Source: Effrenium voratum (taxonomy: Eukaryota; Sar; Dinophyceae; Suessiales; Symbiodiniaceae). Taken from it: a stretch of 64,000 nt of DNA. The notes under the pieces are model-generated. The model was not told where the DNA came from and did no database searches. It saw nothing but the letters and a program-made list of their open reading frames with translations. The stretch's first letter is position 1; each line of letters opens with the position of its first letter. The translations under genes and the position numbers were made by a program. Shown one piece after another: positions 1-11,249 of the stretch. Where the stretch lies: assembly GCA_963377175.1 (NCBI GenBank), contig CAUJNA010002902.1, forward strand, positions 87,501 to 151,500. The letters are read 5' to 3'.

Positions 1-183
1 ACATACATACATACATACACATACATACATACATACATACATACATACATACATACATACATACATACATACATACATACATACATACATACATACATAC
101 ATACATACATACATACATACACATACATACATTACATTACATACATACATACATACATACATTACATACATACATTACATACA

Positions 184-214
<31 letters not shown>

Positions 215-518
215 CATACATACATACATACATACATACATACATACATACATACATACATACATACATACATACATACATACATACATACATACATACA
301 TACATACATACATACATACATACATACACATACATACATACATACATACATACATACATACATACATACATACATACATACATACATACATACATACATA
401 CATACATACATACATACATACATACATACATACATACATACATACATACATACATACATACATACATACATACATACATACATACATACATACATACATA
501 CATACATACATACATACA

Positions 519-549
<31 letters not shown>

Positions 550-559
550 CATACATACA

Positions 560-590
<31 letters not shown>

Positions 591-933
591 CATACATACA
601 TACATACATACATACATACATACATACATACATACATACATACATACATACATACATACATACATACATACATACATACATACATACATACATACATACA
701 TACATACATACATACATACATACATACATACATACATACATACATACATACATACATACATACATACATACATACATACATACATACATACATACATACA
801 TACATACATACATACATACATACATACATACATACATACATACATACATACATACATACATACATACATACATACATACATACATACATACATACATACA
901 TACATACATACATACATACATTACATACATACA

Positions 934-964
<31 letters not shown>

Positions 965-1238
965 CATACATACATACATACATACATACATACATACATA
1001 CATACATACATACATACATACATACATACATACATACATACATACATACATACATACATACATACATACATACATACATACATACATACATACATACATA
1101 CATACATACATACATACATACATACATACATACATACATACATACATACATACATACATACATACATACATACATACATACATACATACATACATACATA
1201 CATACATACATACATACATACATACATACATACATACA

Positions 1239-1269
<31 letters not shown>

Positions 1270-1306
1270 CATACATACATACATACATACATTACATTAC
1301 ATACAT
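1..1306. repeat. (TACA)n tetranucleotide array
   Basis: About 1.3 kb of almost pure ACAT/TACA repeats running off the left edge of the window. Occasional one-base slips (ACATTACAT, for example near 132, 520, 921 and 1239) split it into blocks. All long reading frames here (Met-Tyr-Val-Cys periodic) are products of the repeat. Confidence 0.98.
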
Positions 1307-1470
1307 GCATGCATGCATGCATGCATGCATGCATTACATACATACATACATGCATGCATGCATGCATGCATGCATGCATACATACATCTGTATATATATG
1401 TATTTATTTGTATATCTATGTATATATACATATATTCGTATACATATGTACATATTATCTGTATAGTGGG
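1305..1470. repeat. (ATGC)n block and TA-rich tail of the array
   Basis: The TACA array changes to ATGC repeats (about 1305-1332 and 1349-1378) with a short TACA island between them. It then passes into a degenerate TATATGTA stretch to about 1465. ATGC is self-complementary, so these blocks can form hairpins. Confidence 0.9.
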
Positions 1471-1579
1471 GAGCTCGAAAGGAAAGAGTGATTCAAACAA
1501 AAACCCACTACAATGGGTGTTCCTCGGCAAACAAGTTGTTTGGCACAGGTGAACATTTCTCACAACCCATACAGAAGAC

Positions 1580-1648
1580 GGACCAGAGTGGAGTCGAACC
1601 ACCATGGTTTGCTCTGCAAGCCCGCCTCACCCATAGGTCAACTGGTCC
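1580..1648 (-). pseudogene. tRNA-like sequence (tRNA pseudogene or SINE head)
   Basis: On the minus strand, a 7-bp acceptor stem (GGACCAG with CTGGTCC) closes a 69-nt unit. A good T arm is present: loop TTCGACT, 5-bp stem with one G-T pair, and an exact Pol III B-box GGTTCGACTCC. An A-box-like TGACCTATGGG lies near the 5' side. The anticodon arm does not fold (at best two or three pairs around TTGCAGA) and the D stem is weak. I therefore read it as a decayed tRNA or a tRNA-derived SINE head, not a working tRNA. Confidence 0.5.
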
Positions 1649-1739
1649 CTTCTACTCCAAGGCAACATTTATTTGTAGCTGTCAGGGTTTAATCGGATGG
1701 TGCGGTTGGGTGTCCAGTTCACCCACTAAAAGTTAACTT

Positions 1740-3010
1740 TTGAACACTCTATCTTTTGCGTGGCCGTGTGGCAATACCTTACGTGCTGCACTCCGCCGTG
1801 GTTCCAGGGACCCACCAGCAAGCGCCAGTGCCTCGGCGGGAGCAGGAAATGACACATTGACACAGCAGCTTTGACTGACGCCAAAGCGGGAAAATCACTT
1901 TGAGTAAAGGTGGATAATTGAGTGCAACTAAACCAAGCACAACAAAACATGAAATTCCACTTGCCCCTTGACCAACTTAAATATGTACGGAATCACCCAC
2001 ACCAACAGTCATTGTCGTTCAAATTTGCTGCGTCCAAAATGCCAACGTGAGCTTTGCGCGTCTGCAACTTCCTTGACATTCTCAACATCCTTCAAACAAA
2101 TTATACCAGGTGTGCTGCGTACTTGGACCAAGAACGCAATCACGGTTCAACGATGTCCATGGAGACTTTGCCCAGACTCACGCGGAAGCTGGCTGCGGGT
2201 CTCCTGAAAAAGGGACCTTTTGAACAGGACACACGAGTGTGGAGTGCCTTTTCGAGGGCAACATGCTGGCTTGCTTTAAACGGAAACAAGAGGAAGCCTT
2301 TTTGGGAGTCCAAGATTTCGAACCGCACCTGACATATTTGAAGCACAACCTTGACACTTTACATTCTCACAAATCATTGTGAGAAGAATGCATGTACAAA
2401 TAGGCCCATTTCCTGTCCCAAATCTCACATCGGACTAAGATGCGTGCCAACCAGAGGGCTCTCTCCAAAACTGATTGACCCTATCCAAAGTGAGGATACG
2501 CGCCGAGGACACGACCCCCAAAAATTAAGATAAACCCGCCTAAAGAAACCCCACTGTAAGAACTTTCTTCAGGGTTTGCCCCCCGAAATGACATTTCTTC
2601 AGGTCTATTTGATGAGCCAAATGCAAATTGGGTTTCAAAAGAGGCCGCAGCCAACATTGGGAGAATTCGAGGGTGAAATCCACTAAACGAGTTCCGGGAA
2701 AAGCCAGTGAACAACTTACTTTAATCTGATAAACTCCTCAAGCAGGCTCACTTTGAAATTGGAGCAGCCATGTAACATGGGCGTGTCTTTGTTTGAAGGT
2801 ACCTTACACTTTTGTGACGGTTTCAAACGGAAAGCAAACCACATACTGCGGACGGACAACATCCGCTTCGCACCACCCAACAACCCCCCCAAAAAACAGA
2901 AGCTGAATGATTCGATTCCCGGACGTTTTTTCCAACAAACTCCAGCCATGGATTCATTTCGCCCCAGGGAGAAATCGATTTCGACCCTCAGCCACCGGAG
3001 GCTGTCAGCT
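1740..3010. other. no supported gene
   Basis: AT-richer, intron-like sequence. Several frames stay open for 60-90 codons on both strands, but none has convincing splice sites or protein-like composition. Confidence 0.5.
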
Positions 3011-3013
3011 CAG

Positions 3014-3132
3014 GTGCTTGGACTTCAGCGCCGAGAAGGCGCTGCAGGCGGTGCCGCTGGTCACGCAGGACCAGCCTACGGCCGCTTCGACCGGCGAAGC
3101 GGCGGCCCCTGCATTTTTTGGACCCGAAGAAG
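3014..3132 (+). CDS. candidate exon, unknown protein
   Basis: After an acceptor-like GTCAGCTCAG, one plus frame reads as protein: it begins CLDFSAEKALQ, runs through QPTAASTGEAAAPAFF and ends GPEE before a GT (GAAGAAG|GTTGAG). Composition (Ala/Glu/Thr-rich, GC-rich third positions) resembles other exons here. No domain is recognised. A stop follows in frame just after the donor. The same frame becomes protein-like again at 3158, only about 25 nt later, which is too close for a normal intron, so this may be a damaged gene. Confidence 0.4.
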
Positions 3133-3157
3133 GTTGAGCGACTGTAGGGTAAGGAAA

Positions 3158-3345
3158 GGGGCTGCCCCGGTACTTCCTCAACGGGCGCCACAACGGGTTG
3201 TGGCTGGTTTACTTGCATCCGCCATACCCTCCAAGCAACGCTGCAAATCAACGGAAGTTGCAAAGGAATATCCTCGGGGACCTTTGTTTGGCTCCATGCG
3301 AATTGGCAGGCAACGGCAAGAACGGAAAAGGAAACACACTCCGCG
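3158..3345 (+). CDS. candidate exon, continuation of 3014-3132
   Basis: Same reading frame as 3014-3132. It opens GLPRYFLNGRHNGLWLVYL and then HPPYPPSN, an aromatic/proline pattern that looks coding. Further on the frame stays open to about 3465 but becomes Cys-rich and repetitive, so the true end is unclear and a donor probably lies between 3240 and 3345. Function is unknown. The roughly 25 nt separating the halves contain in-frame TGA and TAA. Either a sequence error or mutation broke one exon, or one half is spurious. Confidence 0.35.
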
Positions 3346-3547
3346 CGGAAAACAAATGTGCGAATTGTGCGGAAACGTGTGCATGTGTGCGGGTGTGTGG
3401 TTGGGGGGTTGTTTGCTGCAAACAAAGAGGCCCAGCAAGGTCTGGAAGCTTCGTCACTGTGCGCTGAGGCGCAGACAATAACGCCACTTCCAAGCGCCGA
3501 GGAACAACAGCCAACCCCCGACAAACGAAACAGTTAACACGACAAGG

Positions 3548-3925
3548 AAATTTAAGCTGGAATTGCGCGGGAATTACTTGAGGAACTACGGGGCACTTAA
3601 GCGGAATTATTCGGGAACTCAGCAGGATGCTCGCTCCTGGCTCTATTGCAGCGATGTCCTGACACTTCCTTTGCCTTTCCCATTTGGGAATTGAATGGCA
3701 ACTAAGCAGGAATTCACAGGAATTAAAGGAATTAAGTGGATTGAGCCGGAATTGCAAGGGAATTACGCGGGAGTGGAAATTCAACGAGAATTCTGCGGGA
3801 ATCAAGCGGGAACTACGGGAATTTCGGCCGGAACCACGCGGGAATTGAGCCGGCGCGGGAATGCGCGAAATTGAGCGGGTATTAGCGGGAATTGAGCGGG
3901 TATTAGCGGGAATTGCGCGGGAAGT
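3548..3925. repeat. GGGAATT-based degenerate minisatellite
   Basis: A motif close to GCGGGAATTGA recurs roughly every 11-30 bp. The clearest part is 3850-3920, where GCGGGTATTAGCGGGAATTGA repeats nearly exactly. Divergent copies extend left to about 3548. Confidence 0.85.
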
Positions 3926-4009
3926 AAGCAAGAAGTGAAGGCACTAGGTTTCGAGCCACAGACCTCGCGGATGCGGAGCGTGAATGTTTTTAGCTCGATT
4001 GCTGCAATG

Positions 4010-4265
4010 TCCTGGCACTTCCTTTTCCTTCTCCTTCGGGTCTTGTTTGCTGCCTTTTCCTGTCTGTCCTTTTTCAGCCCTTTTCTTTCCCTGGTTTTTT
4101 TCCCTTACTTTTCCTTTTTTGTTCTCCTGGCCCTTTTTCTGTCCTTTTCCCGCCTTTTCCGTTTTGCCGTCTTTTCCTTTTTTCTTTCTTCCTGTCCTTT
4201 TTCCTGCCTCTCTTTTTTCCAGTCGTTCTTCTTTCCTGTCTCTCGTCACTTGTTGTGCTAAGTTG
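4010..4265. repeat. C/T-rich polypyrimidine tract
   Basis: About 240 bp of strand-asymmetric CCTTTTTC / TTTTCC sequence. The Phe/Leu/Ser-rich plus frames and Lys/Glu-rich minus frames are by-products of this composition. Confidence 0.85.
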
Positions 4266-4362
4266 TTTTTCATCTCTGATTGCTAGTTTCTGTCGGAGAA
4301 CTAATTTCCCAAGCGGTAGTTGGTCGCCATCCCTGCTGCTGTCTGAGCCCTGCGTGCGCTGC

Positions 4363-4725
4363 TTATTGCCCAGAGCGATTGTGACGCCGCGCTGCCCTCT
4401 CTGCGCGGGACTTGTGCTGCTTCCGTGTCCATGGGATGTGCCGCCGCAGCCTTTGCGCATCTACATCGCCCTCAACTACCGCCTCCCGTAGCACAGCATT
4501 GTGAACCTGTTTCTGAGGTTTTTTAGCGTCACAGCGGGCCGCAAGCCCAGCAGATCTGAGCAGCCTGCAGCACAAGAAGGGCACAGCCTTCAAGCTGCAC
4601 CGCCTTGTCCATGTTGATTTTCTCGCAGACCTGTGTTGCTATCTCTTTCGCCACCTTGCACCAGACATTCGGGGCCGCCGCAAGAAAGGTCTCCCGCAAA
4701 AACATCGATAGCTTCTGCTTCAATC
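4363..4725 (-). CDS. two-exon gene fragment, helical (ARM/HEAT-like) protein
   Basis: The first exon (4725 to 4565) follows an AG acceptor (GGAGAGCAG) and encodes a helical stretch containing KLSMFLRETFLAAAPNVW and AVQLEGCALLVLQ. The latter resembles the helix pattern of armadillo/HEAT repeats. It ends in phase 0 at CTGCAG|GC. The second exon (4506 to 4363) begins in phase 0 with VHNAVLREAVVEGDVDAQRL and ends in a basic tail and a stop. The implied intron (4507-4564) is 58 nt with GC-AG ends. Matching phases on both sides support the join. The gene presumably continues upstream on the minus strand. The ARM-like reading is inference from pattern only. Confidence 0.5.
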
Positions 4726-5261
4726 CTGCTCTCCAAAGACACTGTCAGCGCGCCTCGCGGCTGGACAGCACCTGGGGTCTTCGAGGCTCTGTCCTCCTTT
4801 TTTGGGCCTGCCTTGGGGCAGCTGGCAAGGGGGCGTTGATTCCTGTTCGAAGAGCCGGTGTTTGCCGCCGAAGCGGCTCGCGGCTGGATCTTCTCTGAAG
4901 ATGCAAAAATAGCGCCAAAGTGTGGACAGCGTCCTCTGCGTCTTACAAGGAATCGAAAAGTTGGCGGTTCGCCCCCCCTGTGCCTGAAGCGACATTGAAA
5001 TGCACGACAGCGTGAGCGTGCCATGTTCGCGGGAGTGGGTCAGCTTATTTGGCATGGGGCTCCATGATGGCAGGCGCACACGACTGCATCGAGAAGGCTT
5101 TTGTGGCGCAGCATGCGCCCCTGACTTGCCTCACGCCAGAACTCGTTGAATCCCGTCAACATCACCTAGACTTGATGAGTGCTGGACAGTCCATGGCTCG
5201 TTGAGAAGCTGGGGTAAGCAAAGCTGTTTGCTGGTTGTTGAGACAGTGGGCAATGCTCTTG
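4726..5261. other. no supported gene
   Basis: GC-moderate sequence immediately upstream of the minus-strand fragment. It is probably intron and further 5' exons, but none can be delimited. Confidence 0.4.
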
Positions 5262-5675
5262 CCGTCCCGCCCCAAAGGAGCCGACGTTCCTCGCGCTGCA
5301 CGTCCAAGGCTCACGTCCCCGACCCTCACATCCCCGACGAAACCGTGCTCGACGTTTCCCGCATCCCGTCTTTCACGTCCAACGTCCCAAGGAGCACAGT
5401 TGCGGCCATAAGCGGTCAAATCCCACCCCGTGAAACTGATTAAATCCTGCCTAGTCAATCCCTGTCAAATCAATCAAATCCACGCAAAACCGGCCTCTAA
5501 CAACCAAACACTCCAAAAAACCGTAGAAACCGGCCGAATCCCCGGAAGCCGGTCAAATTACCTCCAGAAACAAGTCACATTCAGCACTCAAACCCGTATA
5601 ATAACCGGTCCAACTCCGGTCATCCTCCTGGAAACCGGTCAGGTTCGTCCGACTATCCCAAGAAACCGGTGCACC
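5262..5675. repeat. two short-motif clusters (CGTCCC/GACG and ACCGGTC)
   Basis: 5262-5410 is built from variants of CACGTCC/CCCGACG. 5440-5670 is built from AAACCGGTC/AATCAAATC variants spaced about 20-35 bp. Both look like old degenerate minisatellites. Confidence 0.6.
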
Positions 5676-6828
5676 TTCGCTTGGCCCACTGCCATTCTGT
5701 AGCCCTCTGCAGCTCTCGTTCTGGCCCTTGCAGCATGTGGAAACGCGCCCGCCCTCTACCTTGGCACTCTAACCAAGACAACAGTTCAAGGCAAACAAAA
5801 CACAGCATACACGTCAAAGCCAGCCATAAGCGGACGGGGTCGCAGTGCAAGTGTGGAAGCTCCAGCTTTATCTGTGGAGATGTCGTTTTGCTGTGTGTGT
5901 GTGTGTTCCGGCATGGGCCAAACAAGAACCCAATGAACCGCATTGCGCGCCGCAGGGTCTTACCGCCTTCTGGCTTGCTTGTGAGAGTCTGTCTTTGGTG
6001 CCCCTGGCGGCATCCGGGAACCAATGACCAACTTCCATGTTGCCCAGGCCCCAACATCATACTCCCAAGACATTTTCCCACCTGAAATGAGCAGCACGGG
6101 CAGCTGATTTGCTGCCAGGGCTGGCAGCACAGCTTCCTCCTAGCCAGGGCTTGCTGTATCAGCCCACAAAAGGAAGCTCACAAACTACCCTCTCACCAAT
6201 TAACCTGGAACCTGGCAGGGGTGTCCTGGAAGACCGCTGTCCTTTTAAATTGTTAATGTTTATTGGTGGGAGAGTACCAAAAGGGGAATCCACGGAACCT
6301 TTGCCGCGTTGATCAAGCAGTTGCAACTGAACACTGACTGAGAACACTCTCTCTCTCACTTCCTAAGTGGATTGCCCCAACAAATCTTAGTTTGTTGTTT
6401 ACAACCCATGTTGCGTTCAACAAAAAAGGTAGAACATCCACGTAGTTGGGACATGAGTTGCGTTGACAGGCTGATAACCATGGAAGAGGCCAAGGGGTCA
6501 ACACTAGCATAGAATAGCAGCTGAAAGAGGAGCAAAACCACGGTGTTTCGAATGCAACCACGTTAGTGTTATCAGCCTCCTTCAAAGCATGCACAAGTTC
6601 AAGGGGGAGACACTATTTTTTGGGACCTCTAGTTATTTTGGAGCCATTGTCCCCAAAAGGCAAGATACCCTTTCTCCCACTAACGTGGCACCTGGGAGCT
6701 ACCCGGAAGATCAACTTCTTGAAAGGACCATTTCCCTGTCCGTTGCTAGGGCAACGTGGGAGGGAGTGTATATGTCCTTATGGCTAAACAATAATTGAAA
6801 TTTACTGGTCGAAAGGGACACGCTACTT
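5676..6828. other. no supported gene
   Basis: No frame with splice sites and protein-like composition was found. 6355-6600 includes CTCACTTCCTAAGTGG, similar to the left end of the E repeat family (see 51361-51465), but without a matching right end. Confidence 0.5.
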
Positions 6829-6979
6829 AAAGGGGCGATCGGGCACTTAGTAAGTGGATAATAACCATTGGATCATGGTTGCATCCCGCATCCCACCAAA
6901 CCCATGTTTATAAGTATCCGTTCAGTGGGTGATACTCACCAGGCCTACCAGCCACTTACCTTACCGAATCGAGCACCCC
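6829..6979. repeat. repeat family D, copy 1 (divergent)
   Basis: Starts AAAGGGGCGATCGGGCACTT and ends with a degraded inverted counterpart (CCACTTACC...GAGCACCCC). Related to 27547-27662 and 60719-60844, sharing the AAAGGGGC end and an internal CATGGTTGC. Confidence 0.55.
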
Positions 6980-7410
6980 AACAAAAAGCTCAACATAACA
7001 TCGGCGCGAAGCGATCGAACATCGGCGCCTTAAGGCTGGGCAGAGGGTTGGAGAAGATCTCCAGGTTCTCGCAAGTCATTGTCTCCTTCGTGGCGCCACC
7101 AGTTGCAACCAGCCACGAAACGGCGCAAAAAAGCCCTGAAAATGGGTGGACTATCTTTGCGGGAACCCAACAGAAGGGATTTAGAGGCTGCCACTGAACT
7201 GGGATTCTGTTCAAAGAAATGCTTCGGCATAATTGAATCCTCAAGCTGTCTAATCTGTGTGATTGCACTTGTCAAGTTTCCATGCGTTCCCCAATTGTGG
7301 AGTCTTCTGCGGTCTTTTTGGTCCTACTTGCGCCAAACAAATAAGCTCCTGTGTGCCTTCCGTGCGGCCCTTAGCACCATGCGGGACCCTGCGGCTGAGC
7401 TTCTCCCGAG

Positions 7411-7463
7411 TTCAGCGAGACGGGGTCGTCGATTGCTTCGATCGAGCCTGCTGCAGCCATCAA
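7411..7463 (+). CDS. possible short exon
   Basis: After an acceptor-like CTTCTCCCGAG, the frame reads FSETGSSIASIEPAAAIK and meets a GT at CATCAA|GTCC. The peptide looks natural, but it is short and isolated and both other plus frames are also open, so support is weak. Function unknown. Confidence 0.25.
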
Positions 7464-9300
7464 GTCCCAATTGTCGCGGTGTTCCTCAACGCACCTCGGC
7501 CAGCATGGTGAAAATGACCTTTCTATGATACCAAAGTGGGGCTTTCCCATGACTACTGCATCGCTTCCAAGGGGATTCGCCTACAGCAAGTGGCCCTTGC
7601 TGTGTTTCACACAACTATGGGCAATATACCAGGAGACACCGACAGGCGATGCAACCAAAATGCCCAGTCCAGGAAAGCAGTTTCAACGCCTGGGAAAACT
7701 TTCAGTCCCGTCACCTTTGCACCTCTCTTTTACAAAGGCAAACAGGAGCCGCATGTGGATAACAGGTATGCTGAGTGTTTGGAACGCCTCAAGGAGGGAT
7801 CACTGGATTTCTCTCCCCTTCAAACAGTTGCAACTTACTGGCGGTTTCCATTGAAACTGCCACTTTTGGAGATTCCACAAAGGGACATGGAAGGATAAGT
7901 ACGAGGCACACATTTGTCAACGGACGCCAACAAATCCCAACCATGACAAAGATAGCTGCAGCCAAAGGGTGTCGAATTCCAAAGGCAGCATTGTTGCTTT
8001 GTCGTTACTCTTTTCACCCCGCTGGGTGTTGGCAACATGTAGAACACCGGTGACATTCTCCCGCGGGTTGATGGCTTCCCGCGGCGAACGGTTCTGTGCG
8101 AGGCCTTTCCCGGGTAAGCCCTGCGATCTTGTCTTTCAAAACGCATAGAATCGTTGGACAACAATGACATGTTTTCTACCTTCGGTTGGCTGAGCGTATG
8201 CGAGTAGTTGGTCAATCTGATCTGGCGGGATGAATTTTGATTCGCTTAAGATGGCGAGCCCCGGTTACAAACGGCTTGCTTCTTGGGTTGGTGTGGGCTT
8301 TGTTAAGAGTGGGCTTTTGGTGAGGGCTGGGCTTGTTGATCAGGATTGTTTACGTAGGTTGGATTAGGGCTGGTTTGGAAAGTTCAGGGTCAGATTTGGG
8401 TGGCGCTCACACACACACACGTACACACCGCACACACACACACACCAAACAAATAGGGGCTTCAAACATCAAGCCATCCACATCTGAAGGCTAACCGCCT
8501 GAAAAACGAGCAGTGGCAACATGTGGTTGGCAGAGGGTGTTTTGAGCCCTAGCCCGCTCGTTCCATATACTTGGAACTAGAATATTACTGAACATGGCAC
8601 CATCTTTCCCAGGGATTCTGCAAATCAAACGAACCTCTTCGTGCCAAGACTCAACATGGGTGTGTATTAATATAGGGGTCCTCCCCACAAACATGTGGTT
8701 GTCCCTTTGGTTTGCCCGCAAAACTACTCCAAAGGTTCCCTCAAAAACACTGAAGCACGAAATACACACATACACACACCCCTCCCGGGTCGCCTCTGTG
8801 CCTGCTGGCGTGATGAAGCCGGCGCTGCGCCCTGCCAAGTTTCTGAACCATGGCTTGAACCATCTGGGTTTAAACAAACTCCCTTTGTTTTTCCGGGTTG
8901 TTGAAACAAACTCCTTTTTCCCTGCAATCTCCTTTCGGTTTCCCTCCAAATTAGTTGGATCAGGTTGTTCAAACATGTTTCAACACTTTACCAACCCGGC
9001 CTTCAGCACCAAAGGGGAAAAAGGGTGGATTTTGGCCAAGCGCCAGTGATCCAATCGCCTCAGTGTTTTGCGTGGACGAGAGGCTGTGATGCACTTGGGG
9101 CCTCTCTTGCGCAAAGGGAGGTTGGAGAGGCTGGAGAGATTCAAGGCTTAGAGGTCTTGGAGTGTTTGAGTTAAGTGGGGCTTGTCCAGTTGAAGCAGAT
9201 TCTCAAGCCAAGCTTTCTTGGGCAAAAGTTAACTGGCTTCTGGCTTAGCACGTCTGGGCACAAACCTTTGGCATCACATTTAACCATTTACCCTCTACAG
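7464..9300. other. no supported gene
   Basis: Intron-like or intergenic. Contains a (CA)n tract at 8408-8445. Around 8840-8990 there are T-rich motifs (GTTGTTGAAACAAAC, CAAACATGTTTCAAC) also seen near 13313, 21340 and 23905-24110, suggesting a further diffuse repeat family. Confidence 0.5.
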
Positions 9301-9305
9301 GAACG

Positions 9306-9340
9306 AGGGGTTCAAATCCCCTAAACCACCAATCCAAACC
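9306..9340 (+). repeat. repeat family F piece with T-arm/B-box hairpin
   Basis: AGGGGTTCAAATCCCCT (9306-9322) is a perfect 5-bp stem, 7-nt loop T-arm with the B-box GGTTCAAATCC. It is followed by AAACCACCAATCCAAACC, the same tail as at 15684 and 46977. Confidence 0.6.
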
Positions 9341-10044
9341 AATTTCTGCGGCCGCCCCAGGTTGTGCACCCACACTTTGCCAAGGCGCGAATTCACATCG
9401 CACCAACTTTGGAGGAACCACCGGTTCATGATACCACCTGCGCCAAAAAGCGCAAGTCTGGAAAGCGGAACACCTGTGTGAGTGTCCATAACTCACCTCG
9501 AGCTGAGAACAAACATATCTCAATCCGTCCAAGGTAACGATGGTGCACCTACACACACAAATTCGTGTTCGATCTCAGGGCGAAGGATCTGTAAGGGGCA
9601 GTCCCTTGCTGACAAACGGTGCCAAAGAATGCCCGCGCAAACAACCTCCTGATCGTGGCAGCGGAATTGGTACCAGAAACTGGCGAGGGCAACCTTTCCC
9701 CAAATCAGCATGACGTAGCACCAGACCCGCCATGTATGTAGATATATTTTAACGGATAGATCGACAGGTAGACAAACAACCAAGCAAGCAAACCGCAAAA
9801 CACACACACAAAACACACAGGTAAATAATCAAGCATGTACGCCACTTTGTTGTCAAGAATCGCATGCTCTTCTGCGCACCTGCCTGTCCACTGAAAGCCT
9901 GCCATGCGCCACAAAGGATGACCAACCCGCTGACCCGCAGGCGCGGCTTACTTCCGAGTCTCTTGATTTCTTGGGCTTCGGGTGGCCCAGTGAGTGCTTT
10001 TTGGTGCGTCTCTTGGGCTGGGCCAGGGGAATCAGAACTTCAGC

Positions 10045-10107
10045 CTGGCTCCTGCCTGGAAAGAGCTCCCTCCAAACGTCGCCGAAGAGAAAACTGGCCA
10101 CCACGGC
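10045..10107 (-). CDS. candidate exon, unknown protein
   Basis: A 63-nt exon between an acceptor GCACGGCCAG and a GC donor (AGCCAG|GCTGAAG). It encodes 21 residues starting AVVASFLFGDVW and ending in FPGRSQ, in phase 0 at both ends. The composition is clearly protein-like and the GC donor fits dinoflagellate usage. It probably belongs to the same minus-strand gene or gene cluster as the exons between 12.1 and 16.3 kb, but phases of the missing exons cannot be checked. No domain recognised. Confidence 0.45.
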
Positions 10108-10185
10108 CTGGCCGTGCAAGCTGCTCGAGTTGAATCCTGATCACTTTGGATCACCATGTAACCAACAACATCTTATGAATATGTT

Positions 10186-10241
10186 GCTTGTTGGCGTTGT
10201 TGTTGCTGCTGGTGCCGCTGGTGCCGCTGGTGGTGTTGTGC

Positions 10242-10273
<32 letters not shown>

Positions 10274-10345
10274 GCTGCTGCTGCTGTTGGAGTGGTGCTG
10301 GTGTTGGAGTGGTGCTGGTGTTGGAGTGGTGCTGGTGTTGGTGCT
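10186..10345. repeat. GCTG/GTT trinucleotide-type repeats
   Basis: GTTGTTGCTGCTGGTGCC... with a pure (CTG)n run near 10243-10272, then repeated GGAGTGGTGCTGGTGTT (three tandem copies, 10290-10340). Poly-Ser/Ala/Leu frames here come from the repeat. Confidence 0.9.
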
Positions 10346-10811
10346 GGTGGTGAATATGGCGAGTGTTGTCCAGATTCGGTAAACAAAAGCTCCGGGAACA
10401 GAGTGCAAGTCGTCTCCGATAAGATCAGTGAAGCCCTCGCTTACACTTTCACTTCAACAAGGACAAGGTTGTTAACGCTCCAAGCTCCCATTTCAAAGGG
10501 TGATTAGACGCCAGAGCGAAGCAACAAAAAACACACAAAACCTGCCTTGATGGCCGGGTGATTGTGGGCAGCTGCTCGCACTGCCACACCAGCATCATAT
10601 GAGACGCCCACCAGGGACACCTGTCTGCCAGCCGGCTGTTTAAAAGTGTCTCCGCTTCAATACCTGGTACCCTCTTTCAGGTTTCCCTTTGAAGGGGCTA
10701 TCGAGCTGAGTTCATGTCGAATCTGGTGCAAGTTATTCTCTTGCACGTCTTCCTCGTCCGTTGGAGTCCTTTTTTTGAGCTGGATCAAGTCCTGGATCAA
10801 TTGGAGCTCAT

Positions 10812-10929
10812 CTAGGTCCTCCAGTGGAGAGGTTAAAATAAGGGTACCCTTTTTTCTGTGGTCTATTTTTCGTAGGGGAACCCTCCCCCCAAAAAAGGAA
10901 CAGTAAAAGGGCACTACCGGGGGACCTAG
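10812..10929. repeat. repeat family B, copy 1 (118-bp inverted-repeat element)
   Basis: Begins CTAGGTCCTCCAGT and ends GGGGGACCTAG, giving 8-bp perfect terminal inverted repeats (10812-10819 and 10922-10929). The interior shares GAGAGGTTA, CCCTTTTTTCTGT, GTCTATTT and CGTAGGGGAACCCTCCCCCC with 36177-36297. Size and ends suggest a MITE- or introner-like non-autonomous element. Confidence 0.8.
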
Positions 10930-11044
10930 TCATTGGTCATACCTGCCTGGCGGTCACTCCAAGGTTGCGCTGGCTTGCCGCCGGCGCCTACCACGAAGTC
11001 AATGAGCTCCTTGGGCTGGCTGTTGCTCAAAAGTGACCTCCCCA

Positions 11045-11173
11045 TACTGTGGATGGACGAAATCCGTTCGCACCACTTTGAAACCATGGGGAACCATTGT
11101 TTTCTTGGTATTTACAAGGGCATCCTCAATCCAGGATTTCCTAGGTGGTGCAGGATTTCGTCCATCCACAGTA
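11045..11173. repeat. repeat family C, copy 1 (129 bp, perfect 21-bp ends)
   Basis: The first 21 bp (TACTGTGGATGG...) at 11045-11065 are the exact reverse complement of 11153-11173. The interior CACCACTTTGAAACCATGG and GGTATTTACA recur in the copy at 52374-52510. There is no coding capacity. A MITE-like element is the simplest reading. Confidence 0.85.
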
Positions 11174-11189
11174 GGTTTCCTTTTGGGGT

Positions 11190-11249
11190 AAATAGATGGC
11201 CCTGGTAGATGATTAAACCACCAGGTAAACCAGGAATCGCCATCTATTT
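11190..11249. repeat. 11-bp inverted repeat
   Basis: AAATAGATGGC (11190-11200) is repeated inverted as GCCATCTATTT (11239-11249), just downstream of the C element. Confidence 0.7.

Noticed and set aside
137..1288. Long Met-Tyr-Val-Cys repeat ORFs on the minus strand
   Set aside because: Direct translation of the (TACA)n array; all frames behave alike.
2753..3481. 242-codon plus ORF, the longest outside the simple-repeat array
   Set aside because: Composition is poor compared with the adjacent frame (CLDFSAEKALQ...), and no motif or splice support was seen.
8491..8976. 161-codon minus ORF
   Set aside because: Overlaps T-rich repeat-like motifs and a CA-rich patch; only a short GC-rich part looks protein-like, equally on both strands.
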